Origin: Symbiodinium sp. CCMP2592 | Lineage: Eukaryota > Sar > Dinophyceae > Suessiales > Symbiodiniaceae | Assembly: GCA_905221615.1 (NCBI GenBank) | Contig: CAJNDT010002780.1 | Location: forward strand, 1 to 64,000 | DNA length: 64,000 nt | Direction of reading: 5' to 3' | Shown here: in pieces, positions 42,244 to 51,404 of the stretch | How positions within the stretch are numbered: the stretch's first letter is position 1 | Layout: the number at the start of each line of letters is the position of its first letter | Translations under genes and position numbers: made by a program | Notes under the pieces: model-generated | What the model was told of the DNA's origin: nothing | Seen by the model: the letters and a program-made list of their open reading frames with translations, nothing else | Databases searched by the model: none

Positions 42244-43254
42244 ATGGCGGAAGGAGAGGCGATCGGGCTGCTGCAGGACCTGGCCCGGGACTTCAACGTG
42301 AGGGACCCACGGAAGCTGTTCCAAATAGCTCGACGGGAGTTCCCGGAGCGGCGGGACCTCACCAGTGCTCGAGCCCAGGCGGCGCTGCGCAGTGACGTGG
42401 CGAGGCAGATCCTGGCCCCGAAGCCCCGGAGCCTGGGGAAGAGTGCGGCGGAGGGGCCCGACAAGCGATTGCAGGCCGACCTCATCGACATGAGCCAAAA
42501 CACCCGGGGAGCCAACAAGTTCGGCCTGGTGGTCACGGACGTCTTCACCCGGGAGGTGGCGACGAAGGCGTTGCCCGACAAGCGGGCCGATACGGTGACG
42601 CGAGCAGCAGCGGAGATCATCCCCGAGCTGGTGGAGGGCGGGTCGAATTATGCCATCACCACGGATCTGGGGAACGAGTTTCGGGGCCTCGAGGCGGCAC
42701 TGCCCGGGGGCGTGGTGCACCGGCAGAAGGACCCCTCTGACCGTAATGCCACGGCCGTTGTGGACCGGGCGATTCAAACATTGAAGAAAGATCTAGCGGG
42801 CAAAGTGGCCCAGGACGGCGGCGGCTGGGGGCAGCACGTGGAAAACGTCACCGAGGCATACAACGCCCGGCCACATGAGGCAGTCACGGTGGCCCCGGAA
42901 GATGTCGAGACGATGCCGGCCGCGACCTTCAGGGTTTACCAGGATAACGCCCAAAAGTTCAAGCACAACGACGAGCTGACGAGGAGCCGTCAGCGCCGGC
43001 TCGAGGAGGCGGGGGCATTCCGGGCCCCCACCAATGCCCAGAGGTCCTTCCAGCCCCAGTACGGGGCGGTGCGGGAGGTTTCGAGTTACGATTCGATGGT
43101 GGTGCGAGCCACGGATGGCTCGGAGACTCTGCTGAAGCATGCGCTCCCGGTGCCCCGTGGTTCCGGGGAGCCCGTGGCTCGGCTGACGAGGCGACCGGTG
43201 CCACTGGCAGTCAGACAACTCCGCGATTTCAATCCCGGGCCCACGGCACCGTGA
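42244..43254 (+). CDS. Retroviral-type (rve) integrase with Asp in place of the catalytic Glu
   Basis: 336 residues, intact, ATG 42244 after AGTTAAGAA. RNase-H-fold catalytic core: first Asp in RLQADLIDMSQ, second in YAITTDLGNEF, and at the expected third position AVVDRAIQTLK, where families usually show AVVERxxxTLK; 32 residues separate the second and third acidic residues. The C-terminal part is Arg-rich (DELTRSRQRRLEEAG) and ends in a strand-rich domain (YGAVREVSSYDSMVVRA). Would insert the viral DNA into the host chromosome. Last gene of the block; AATTAATT repeat arrays begin ~25 bases after the stop. Confidence 0.85.
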   Translation: MAEGEAIGLLQDLARDFNVRDPRKLFQIARREFPERRDLTSARAQAALRSDVARQILAPKPRSLGKSAAEGPDKRLQADLIDMSQNTRGANKFGLVVTDVFTREVATKALPDKRADTVTRAAAEIIPELVEGGSNYAITTDLGNEFRGLEAALPGGVVHRQKDPSDRNATAVVDRAIQTLKKDLAGKVAQDGGGWGQHVENVTEAYNARPHEAVTVAPEDVETMPAATFRVYQDNAQKFKHNDELTRSRQRRLEEAGAFRAPTNAQRSFQPQYGAVREVSSYDSMVVRATDGSETLLKHALPVPRGSGEPVARLTRRPVPLAVRQLRDFNPGPTAP

Positions 43255-43269
43255 CGCCTTTCGTCTATA

Positions 43270-43880
43270 CCCGGAGGAGCTAATTAATTAATTATTTATT
43301 TTTTATTTTCGAGCCGGCCTGGAGCTTGTCATTTTTGTCATTTTTGTCATTCCTTCGGCCTGTACCCGGACGAGCCAATTAATTAATTATTATTTTTTTT
43401 TATTTTCGGGCCAGCCCGGGGCTTGTCATTTTTTTTCATTGTGCCGATGTCCTCAAGTATATACGTCGTGCCGACGTCCTGGAATTAATTAATTATTTAT
43501 TTTTTATTTCCGGGCCAGCCTGGAGCTTGTCATTTTTGTCATTCCTGTCATTGTGCCGATGTCCTCAAGTATATACGTCGTGCCGACGTCCTGGAATTAA
43601 TTAATTATTTATTTTTATTTTTCGGGCCAGCCTGGGGCTTGTCATTTTTGTCATTCCTTCGGCCTGTACCCGGACGAGCCAATTAATTAATTAAGTATTT
43701 ATTTTTTATTTTCGGGCCAGCCCGGGGCTTGTCATTTTTGTCATTGTGCCGATGTCCTCGAGTATACGTCGTGCCGACGTCCTGGAATTAATTAACTATT
43801 TTTTGTTTGTTTTCGGGCCAGCCTCGAGCTTGTCATTCCTGTCATTCTTGTCACTGCCCGGGCGGGTCGAAAATGGCGGT
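43270..43880 (+). repeat. ~112-bp repeat array, plus orientation
   Basis: About five units: AATTAATTAATTATTTATTT, TTTATTTTCGGGCCAGCCTG, GGCTTGTCATTTTTGTCATT, CCTGTCATTGTGCCGATGTC, CTCAAGTATATACGTCGTGC, CGACGTCCTGG. Each unit contains TGTCATT two or three times at 9-base spacing. Confidence 0.9.
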
Positions 43881-43884
43881 TTTT

Positions 43885-44530
43885 GTACCTTTTTTTTGAC
43901 CCCAAAGTCGAATGACAGGAATGACAAAAATGACAAGCCCCAGGCTATTAATTCCAGGACGTCGGCACGACGTATATACTTGAGGACATCGGCACAATGA
44001 CAGGAATGACAAAAATGACAAGCTCCAGGCTGGCCCGGAAATAAAAAATAAATGATTAATTAATTCCAGGTTATCGGCACGACGTATACTCGAGGACATC
44101 GGCACAGTGACAGGAATGACAAAAATGACAAGCCCCAGGCTGGCTCGAAAAATAAAAAGTAAATAATTAATTAATTCCAGGACGTCGGCACGACGTATAT
44201 ACTTGAGGACATCGGCACAATGACAGGAATGACAAAAATGACAAGCTCCAGGCTGGCCCGGAAATAAAAAATAAATAATTAATTAATTCCAGGACGTCGG
44301 CACGACGTATACACTTGAGGACATCGGCACAATGACAGGAATGACAAAAATGACAAGCTCCAGGCTGGCCCGGAAATAAAAAACAAATAATTATTTAATT
44401 CCAGGACGTCGGCACGACGTATTCTCGAGGACATCGGCACAATGACAGGAATGACAAAAATGACAAGCCCCGGGCTGGCCTGAAAATAAAAAATAAATAA
44501 TTGATTAATTAATTGGCTCGTCTGGGTGCA
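43885..44530 (-). repeat. ~112-bp repeat array, minus orientation
   Basis: Inverse of the preceding array (TGACAGGAATGACAAAAATG, CCAGGACGTCGGCACGACGT), about five units. The junction near 43880 makes a long inverted repeat of ~0.6 kb arms that could extrude as a cruciform. Confidence 0.9.
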
Positions 44531-44589
44531 GACCAAAGGAATGACAAGCCTGGGACGGGTCCGGAAAAAAAAACTTGGTTATTTTTTTT

Positions 44590-45720
44590 ACTCGCAGGGC
44601 ACTCGCAGGGCAGCCTAGTAGGGCTAGGGTTCTAGGGGTTCGTGGGTTCGGGAACTGGGGACAACCAAAAAACCCGACACAAGACACGCAGGGCACTCGC
44701 AGGGCAGCCTAGTAGGGCTAGGGTTCTAAGGGTTCGGGCGCCTGGGTTCGGGAGTTAGGGACAACCGAGACAACCCGAGACAAGACACGTCAGGGACGGA
44801 CTCGCAGGGCAGGCTCGGGTTCGAGCTAGGGAGGCTCGGGTGAAGGGGGTTCGGGCTCTTAGGGGGACAACTGGGGTGAGTCGACGCCGAGGCCTGGAAG
44901 AGCTCGAGACACCTGCACAGCTTGGCTTCGAAAGAGTGCGAAAAAAGAGGGCTGAAGAGTCCCGCCTCGTAGCTCGCGGAGCCGTCACCGCCCCTCTAGA
45001 GACGCGCCGGCGCACCGAGCCCAGGATACACAGAGCCGCATTTTGTTTCGGCGCGCACACACACACACACAGACACACTCACACTCATGCACTCACGGCA
45101 CTCAGATTAACACCTCAATGGCTTCGGCTGTTGGCTTTTTTTCCGACCCCTCTATGCTGTGCAACGTCGGCCGGTCGGCCCCGTCCCCATGTCCTGGCAC
45201 AAGGCCCGGTTGTCTCCTCGGGTGACCTAGATCGAGATCGCATTCTCCAACTCATTCAGTTCCTTGCCACGTGTCGTTCCTGCTCGCTTACCATCTGGAG
45301 CGGATTCCCGATCTTCCGAGACTGGCCGGGCCCTAGGTTTCCCGTCACCCTGCTTGCCCCACTCACGCCGTTTTCCACGCATTTAGGGTTTCCAAACAGA
45401 GACGGTTTACAAATTTGAAATATTGCCTTGTAAGGCAGACTTTAAAGGGCTGACTTAAATACATGTATGTGTTGGTCAGGGCCTAAGTCGCCTAGGCATC
45501 TAGATACGATGCTGTCTGACTCTAAGTAACCCAAACAATTGTGCAAGGAGGGTGGACCATCCGGGCTCATCCGTTGCTCAGGGCGGCGCGGTCGACTGCG
45601 TCGGCTCCTTGCCACCGCAGGGCACTCACAGGGCAGCCTAGTAAGGTTCAGGGTTCTGGAGGATTCGGGCGCTGAGGGGCGGGACTTAGGGATAACCGGG
45701 GACCTGCACGACACGAGAGC
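44590..45720. repeat. TAGGGTT-containing dispersed repeats; no gene
   Basis: CTCGCAGGGCAGCCTAGTAG, GGCTAGGGTTCTAGGGGTTC and a GACAAC...ACACG tail recur at 44591, 44694, (partly) 44800 and 45610. A CA/CACTC microsatellite lies at 45053-45095. No coding evidence in between. Confidence 0.7.
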
Positions 45721-47105
45721 TTAATCTAAACGTGGTGTGGCCAGGAATTAGTGACATCTTTGCAGTCATCTAGTTCACTACAGCAGCGACCTAGATCGCT
45801 ACTGCTGCCGATCCAAGCCCAGCAAAACTGACCACACCGAAGACTGGCATGATGCACATCGCAAACCTTGACATGTGAAACCGAGAGAGACCGTGCAAAA
45901 TGATGTGCAGAGCTAGATGGTGCCTGCACAGCACTGATTCTCCGATTTCCTTCACAAATCACATCGCCCGGCCTTTCAAGTTCGCTGCCACGGCAAAAAG
46001 CCGTAGCAGTCTAGCCTAGCAGTGATGCCGTCATGTGGAAGTCAAATGGCTGATCACAGAGCCGAGGGTTGGGCCTGGTGGTGTCCCGACGCAGGACTTC
46101 CGATTCGTCTTTGATGCGTCGCCACGCTCCAGCCTGCCAGAATCGGAGGCTAGGGAAGGATCCAACAGAAAAGGCAGTCTGGGGCTCCGCGCTTCTTGCA
46201 AGTAGATGTCGATATGCCTTGGAGCGATGTCCTTGAGATCGGGGTTCATCTGCTTGATGGCCTCGTGACTTGCACAAATGTCGGGACGGGCAGCAAAAGG
46301 AAGCATGCCGAGGCCGGGGCTTTCTTCAAGTCGTCCGCATTATTGAGGTCCGGGTAGTCCTGCTGAAATGCAACTAGCCACCAAACTCCATTTCACATGG
46401 CGCGGCGACGATGGCCTGAGGGGACTTCACCTGAAACGCCGGCTCGAGCTCATCCTCGCCCTCAGGGTCTTGACGAGACCTTATCTGCGCAGAGGCGCTG
46501 CTCCAAAACGACCGGCAATCGGAATCCTCCTTGGGCCTCAGCTTGGCGGTGACCGTCCCATCCTGCGCGGCGAGTGGATCAAAACTGCGGCAGACATGAA
46601 CCGACAGCAAACTCGCAGAAAACACTTTCAGCAAAAAACGGCCGAAACTCCCCCCGAAAGACCTCCTGAAGCCCTGCCCGCGATCGGATGTGTACCTCCG
46701 CCGCATACTCTGCCCTGTCGACGATCAGAAACACTCCAGCAATCCGGAGCCCAGCCCCTCCCCCACGCCCCGCGCCCCCACCAAGCCTGGCCAAGAACTC
46801 CACCACAGGGCTAACACTGCATGCGCACACAACGCCGTCCTTCCGGGCCAGCTCCCTCACCCAGACGACGGATGAGGAGGTCGTGCCTCGCAGAACACCA
46901 AAGGCTGGTATCTCGAATCCTCCAGCCTCCATGGTCACATGTCTTAGCACCTGGAGCAACGGTCTCAAACCTTGCAACTCTTGTGCCTGCAGGTCCGGCA
47001 GATGGGCCTCACAGGGTGCTTTAACGGACGCAAGGTAGCCGAGAATTGCAGATCAAACAAGAGAAAAGGACTCCGAAACATCATGATGCGCGAGGGCAAG
47101 AGAAC
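45721..47105. other. No complete gene; one exon-like fragment on the minus strand
   Basis: The only coherent text is at about 46935-46680 on the minus strand (FEIPAFGVLRGTTSSSVVWV, then VVCACSVSPVVEFLARLGGG, VDRAEYAAEVHI). It has no start or end signals and no recognised family, so it may be a gene fragment. The rest is featureless. Confidence 0.35.
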
Positions 47106-48935
47106 CTACTTCCGAAACACTGAAGCAGAGAACGGTGACAGACAAAGCCAAAACAATACTACCAGACTTCTCACCCAGCGTCTGCTCTGAGCTTTTGGAG
47201 ACAGGTTGACGCTCTTCAGCGATTGGACGCTGTAGAGCTCAGGCTCACCATCGTCTTTGAGCACCAACCTCCTTGCCACGAGGTCGCAGTCCACCCTGAA
47301 GGTGCTGATGTGTTCGATGCCCTTGCTCTTCACGTGAACGGTGTAGGCGGTGTGGGCGATGTTGGGGACCAAGCCTATGATTTGGACATCGTCTCCTTCA
47401 GTCTTCCTCACGGTCTCGAGCATCTTCTCATTGTTGTTGCCGATGATGTATAAGCCCTTGTGCTTGGCGTTCTTGTAGTTGCACATGTCGTCGAAGCGCT
47501 GACGGTGCTTCGTGATATCTGCCTGCCCGCGGACATGCATCACACCCTCCAAAACAAACGTCTCCTCCTCGATCTGCACAGCGCAATCGGGTTTTCCTTC
47601 ACCAGGACTTGAGCTGAGGAATTCGAAGGCACTGTAGTTGCCATCGCTCAATGTCCTCATCAGGCTTGACTGAAAGCACTTGTTGTACTGTCCTTCGTAG
47701 GGTAGCAGCTCTTTTGACAATGAGGAACACACCACTTGGGCAAAGAACATGTAGGGCAGGGCTCGCATCAATAAATCTGCACAGTCTCGTGGCTTGCTCG
47801 CTTCAAATCCAACTTCCAAGCTACAATGTTTCTCCAGAGTGAAGCGGTAGTACGAAGCCAGCAGAGGGTTTGCCACTTGGTATTTCATGTGCGCGTTGTT
47901 CCAATCCAGGGGTTGGAACTCTTCCTCACTGCCTTTGTCATGTTGGGGAAGTACAAAGCCGTTGATAGAGAGCTCTCTTCGAACGTCTGCTTTTGCGATG
48001 CTGGTTGCCCCTTTGCACAGCAGCTCCGCAAACTGGTGAGGAATGTGTTGAACAGCGGTGAACCGACCATTGACACGCACTGCACGGCTCTTTCTCACAA
48101 ACGCTAGAATCTCTGTGTCAGCACAATTCCAATCCCCCGTGCCGTAGCTCCTGCGCACACGCGCCACAGTCTCCTCAAAGTCCCAACTTTCATCAGCGTT
48201 CTGCTTACTGTGCACCCAATGCATTGCTGCCATGAAGATGCCACGATGTCCACCAGAAAAAAGGATGAAGAACTCGATGCTCTGTTGATCTAGCCGCACA
48301 CCGGCTGCCTCCAGTTGAGTCCCCAGCTCGTTCGTGTAGATTAAGGGAGGCGCCCACATGAACTTTCGGGTGATTTCCGAAGGCGTGGCCACTGTGAGAT
48401 TTTCGGATCTGGATGCATCGCCTGAGGCTGAAAATAGCAAAAGGTTTGGTCGATGCTCTGTGTCGCCCTTGAAGAGCGCTGAGCACAGATCTGATGACGC
48501 AAAAAGCGTGTGCGCCTCGTCGTAGATGAGGGTCAGCTCCTTCTCTTTCGCCAGCGTCAGGGACTTCGCGAAGGCAACGGCTAAATCATCTCTGTCAATG
48601 TTCGTGTCCGTGGCTTTCTCGATAGCTTCTATGGTGCGTATCCTCCAAACAGATTCTTTTCCTGCACCCGTGAAGGGCACCTTGACGTACTTGTCGGGAA
48701 ACTGACCTGCCAAATGCTCCGCGAATGTTGTCTTGCCGGTGGCTACGCCGCTGCGGATGAAGACAACATTATGTCTGCCTTCGAACTCCTTGCCAACCCT
48801 CTCAGACGAACCTTGTAGGGACATGAAGACATCACGGTCTTCCTTAGCCACCTCTCCAATGGGCGGCAGCGTTCGAGGCTTCTTAGCAGGTCGCTCTTTT
48901 CCACCTTCTTCAGGTCGCTTCATGGCAGAGAACAT
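47106..48935 (-). CDS. Crinkler-like protein: P-loop NTPase plus PD-(D/E)xK-like nuclease domain
   Basis: 609 residues from ATG 48935. A basic N-terminus (ERPAKKPRTLPPIGEVAKED; PAKKPR could act in nuclear import) precedes a STAND/AAA-type NTPase: Walker A IRSGVATGKTTFAEHL at ~60, Walker B LTLIYDEAHTLF at ~145, and LLLFSASGD. Around residues 440-500 a restriction-endonuclease-fold pattern follows: EFLSSSPGEGKPDCAV, then ETFVLEGVMHVRG and KGLYIIGNN. NTPase plus nuclease is the core architecture of Crinkler/CR-type proteins, linked to transposons and to effectors in other eukaryotes. The usual Lys after the Glu is not obvious, so nuclease activity is uncertain. The last ~25 residues are hydrophobic and may not be original. 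Lies between opposing repeat arrays. Confidence 0.7.
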   Translation of the reverse strand: MFSAMKRPEEGGKERPAKKPRTLPPIGEVAKEDRDVFMSLQGSSERVGKEFEGRHNVVFIRSGVATGKTTFAEHLAGQFPDKYVKVPFTGAGKESVWRIRTIEAIEKATDTNIDRDDLAVAFAKSLTLAKEKELTLIYDEAHTLFASSDLCSALFKGDTEHRPNLLLFSASGDASRSENLTVATPSEITRKFMWAPPLIYTNELGTQLEAAGVRLDQQSIEFFILFSGGHRGIFMAAMHWVHSKQNADESWDFEETVARVRRSYGTGDWNCADTEILAFVRKSRAVRVNGRFTAVQHIPHQFAELLCKGATSIAKADVRRELSINGFVLPQHDKGSEEEFQPLDWNNAHMKYQVANPLLASYYRFTLEKHCSLEVGFEASKPRDCADLLMRALPYMFFAQVVCSSLSKELLPYEGQYNKCFQSSLMRTLSDGNYSAFEFLSSSPGEGKPDCAVQIEEETFVLEGVMHVRGQADITKHRQRFDDMCNYKNAKHKGLYIIGNNNEKMLETVRKTEGDDVQIIGLVPNIAHTAYTVHVKSKGIEHISTFRVDCDLVARRLVLKDDGEPELYSVQSLKSVNLSPKAQSRRWVRSLVVLFWLCLSPFSASVFRK

Positions 48936-49245
48936 CTAACGTGTCCCACAACGTGGATACTCAATGTGTGCATGATAATTTGGCAAACAGTCTGTCAAAA
49001 CGTGCGCTGTTCATGAATGCCGCAGCTGACTGCTTGAGTGACAAACCTCGACTCAATGGGTTGTGCCAACATCTGCATTAACGGACACATCAAATCTTGC
49101 GCCATCAAGCACCTGCGCAAAAGGCCCTACCATCAATGCCTGCCCACGAAGGAAACACTTCACATGAAACATCGTCTGCAAACAACTTTCTTGCACTAGC
49201 CTGGCAGAGAAAGGAAAACATGGTTCTGCGGATCTGCCGGCATGG

Positions 49246-49420
49246 TCAGCGGGGTATCCGAGGCTTTTTGGCAGGCGCTCGATCTTCAAACACTTCGCCA
49301 ACCTTCTCAGAATAACCTTGTAGGGAAGTGGAGACATGATGGTTTTCCTTAGCCACTTGTCCTATAGGTGGCTGCGTTCGAATGGCACGACTGGGTGCGC
49401 TGAAGCTCATGGGGGCAATG
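49246..49420 (-). pseudogene. Truncated duplicate of the Crinkler-like N-terminus
   Basis: The minus-strand text (TQPPIGQVAKENHHVSTSLQ, GYSEKVGEVFEDRAPAKKPR) parallels the start of the gene at 48935 (PPIGEVAKEDRDVFMSLQ, SSERVGKEFEG, PAKKPR) in DNA and protein, then stops before the P-loop. Order of the pieces is partly scrambled. A decayed, 5'-only paralogue. Confidence 0.7.
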
Positions 49421-49579
49421 CGATGGCTCTCCACCAATCGACACTGAACGCTCCAAACCGCGGGACCTTGAGCCAAACCTATGAAGGATGCACTCACGGC
49501 CCGGGAAGGTCTTTTTGGTCTCGCGGGCCTTCTCGGGGCTGGCTGTGTCGCTTTCTGGCCGGCGGGCCCGGAACAGTCG

Positions 49580-50190
49580 CTCAACATAACTGGGGGTTGT
49601 GTTGAAAATCGGGGCCGCGGCAGGCCCGTGATGCTCGGCGATTCCGTGTGGCTGTGTTCGACCCATCCTAAACCCTCCCCGACCACGTTCCTGGGCTGGC
49701 TGGCACCGATTCGACAGGGAAGGGGCGATTCGCCCAAAATCGAGCTCGAGTACAAGCGGGGGTTGTACTGAAAATCGGGCTCGCATCCGTGCGTGGTCGA
49801 CTCGCAAAACGGCCGGCCGCCGGGGGCTGTCGGGGCACGATCCCGGCGGACGGGCCCAAAATCCCAAAAAATTGGGGTGCGGCATGGTGTTTTAGGGCCA
49901 TGGGCGCCTGGGGTGCGAAATGCCGGCAATGTCGCTATGTTTTCAACATAGGGCACAACATACGCGGGAGTTATGTTGTGCCCTATGTTGAAGACAGACC
50001 AAAAAAAAACATCGACAACGTCACTCCTTTCAACACAGGCGGGACCTGGGTTGTGCCCTGTGTTGAAAACCGAAAAGAAAAAAGCTTCAACGCAGGCGGG
50101 ACCTGCGCTGAGCCCTGCGTTGAAAAATTAAGCATCAACGGCAGGGCCTTCAATGTGAATGGGACTCACATTGAGCCCGACATTGAAAGA
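49580..50190. repeat. Six stem-loops with shared GGG(A)-loop format
   Basis: Inverted repeats at about 49583-49606 (TCAACATAAC/GTTGTGTTGA), 49748-49770 (AGTACAA/TTGTACT), 49942-49992 (TTCAACATAGGGCACAACAT with its complement), 50028-50068 (TTTCAACACAGG/CCTGTGTTGAAA), 50086-50124 (TTCAACGCAGG/CCTGCGTTGAA) and 50149-50187 (TTCAATGT/ACATTGAA). Loops are built on CGGGAGTT, GGCGGGACC or GGGGGTT and are often followed by GAAAA. Paired changes keep the stems intact. Confidence 0.8.
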
Positions 50191-50209
50191 CGTGGTGTGT
50201 TAAGAAAAC

Positions 50210-50795
50210 ATGGAAGCGGCGTGCCGGGACGCCACGGAGGAGCCATCGGAGGCCAATCTCGTGAGGCTGCTGGATCTGTGGTCGGCGGACTGGAAGCACC
50301 GGGGCCGCACACGGGCGGTGGGGCCAGGGGCATATGAGCGATATGCAACACTGGGGCTGTTCGGGCACGGCGGCGTGGTCGGCGTGTCCAATGCCATGGG
50401 CCTGTGGGAAGCCTGCACAGCCGTCAACGGCTTTCTCCGCAGCCGCTTCCCGAACGGCACCTGGACCTCGATCGCCGTGCTCTTCAATCCCCGCATAAGC
50501 CTGCACCGGGACATTCAGAACATGCCCGGGCACTCGAATCACGCACTTGCTCTGGGAGACTACACAGGAGGACGAACTGGCCGACAGGAAAGGCGGCAGG
50601 GAACTGCGGGGCAGGTGGCTAGACATGCACGACAAGCCTGTGAGCTTCGATGCTCGTCGCTATCACAAGGTCGAGCCCCACGAGGGCAGCATGTGGGCTC
50701 TGGCTGCCTACGTGCCGCAGGCCTATGCTCGGGCGACGGAGCAGCACCGGGAGTCGCTCCGAGAAGCGGGGTTTCCGTTGCCTGAGGCTAGGTAG
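50210..50795 (+). pseudogene. 2-oxoglutarate/Fe(II) dioxygenase-like gene with one frame break
   Basis: ATG 50210 follows TTAAGAAAAC, a start context like the viral integrase's (TTAAGAAATG). Text to ~50570: RYATLGLFGHGGVVGVSNAM, RFPNGTWTSIAV, ISLHRDIQNMPGHSNHALAL, GDYTGG; the H-R-D would be the iron-binding HxD. Another frame then continues to 50795: ELRGRWLDMHDKPVSFDARR, YHKVEPHEGSMWALAAYVPQ, with the expected second His and the strand W-A-L-x-A-Y. The same order of motifs is found in the retrotransposon domain at 57.5-58.4 kb, where the residue before W is Arg rather than Met. The shift at ~50555-50575 is a deletion, a decayed site or (less likely) an intron. Flanked on both sides by hairpin arrays. 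Confidence 0.6.
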
Positions 50796-50862
50796 CGGCT
50801 AAGCTCCCCAAACTATTCACAAAATGAATATTTTCGGCGAGAAGCCGGCTTTCCGTTGCCGC

Positions 50863-51252
50863 AATTAACGATTCTGTCGTTAACTGATTGACGCACTTCG
50901 TGAGCCAATTCGGCGATATCGTGGCATTGTACGATTCCGTCGTACAATGCCTGAGAACCGGTGAATTATGTAGTTTCGTTCGGCTGGGAAGTGTCCGATT
51001 CCGTCGGACACTTGAGGGTAGGAGGAATTGTGTGATTTCGTAACACAATAGCAGTGGACGGCGAAAACGTCCACTTTTGACCGATAGCGTCGGACAATGG
51101 GAAGTGGAGGGTTTCGCCCTCCACTTCTGGAGCACTGCTTGCGAAGTTAGGCTAGGAAGTGTGTCATTTGGTGACACACTGCTTGAGAAGTGATCCATGA
51201 AGTGAAGGACGGGATCCTTCACTTCCCAAGTTACTCACGAAATGAGTAACTT
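50863..51252. repeat. Array of nine stem-loops with different stems
   Basis: At 50863-50885 (TTAACGATTCTGTCGTTAA), 50924-50950 (CATTGTACG/CGTACAATG), 50989-51013 (AAGTGTCCG/CGGACACTT), 51027-51049 (ATTGTGT/ACACAAT), 51053-51075 (AGTGGACG/CGTCCACT), 51102-51126 (AAGTGGAGGG/CCCTCCACTT), 51157-51180 (AGTGTGTC/GACACACT), 51200-51224 (AAGTGAAGGA/TCCTTCACTT) and 51228-51252 (AAGTTACTC/GAGTAACTT). Loops are 4-7 bases, mostly ATTCCGT, ATTTCGT or GTTTCG-like. Further pairs occur to 51385 (GTTTCGC/GCGAAAC). Stem sequences differ; geometry does not. Confidence 0.85.
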
Positions 51253-51404
51253 CCCCCCAGTTTCTCTCGCGAAGAATGCAACTTCTGCATATATCGCGCG
51301 AACTGCTGTTTTCCGAAATCGGAAGTCTCTGAGGTAGCGGGTAGTTTCGCACACTATGCGAAACCTCCGCGAAGTAGGTAACTTCGGCATACCGCGCGAA
51401 CTAA

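Larger units (their letters stand above)
27315..43254. mobile_element. Integrated Polinton-like DNA virus (PLV/Maverick-type provirus)
   Basis: A block clearly GC-richer than its flanks, with tightly packed intronless genes. It holds a family-B-like polymerase with HNH and SF1 helicase (minus strand), then on the plus strand an A32/FtsK-type packaging ATPase, penton-like protein, AT-hook protein, small proteins, a membrane protein, a double-jelly-roll major capsid protein, a tail-fibre-like protein with an S74 chaperone domain, and a retroviral-type (rve) integrase. ATPase plus capsid pair plus rve integrase plus polymerase is the hallmark set of Polinton-like viruses. The left edge abuts a foldback repeat at 27314. 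The right edge is unclear: the integrase is followed by AATTAATT repeat arrays that recur up to 52.5 kb. At least ten indels break frames, so it is probably an inactive copy. Confidence 0.85.

Noticed and set aside
27315-43254. Bacterial phage or contamination as source of the GC-rich block
   Set aside because: The S74 fibre alone would fit a phage, but the A32-type ATPase, rve integrase, Polinton-style gene set and flanking host repeats on both sides argue for a eukaryotic integrated virus. A misassembly cannot be fully excluded without reads.
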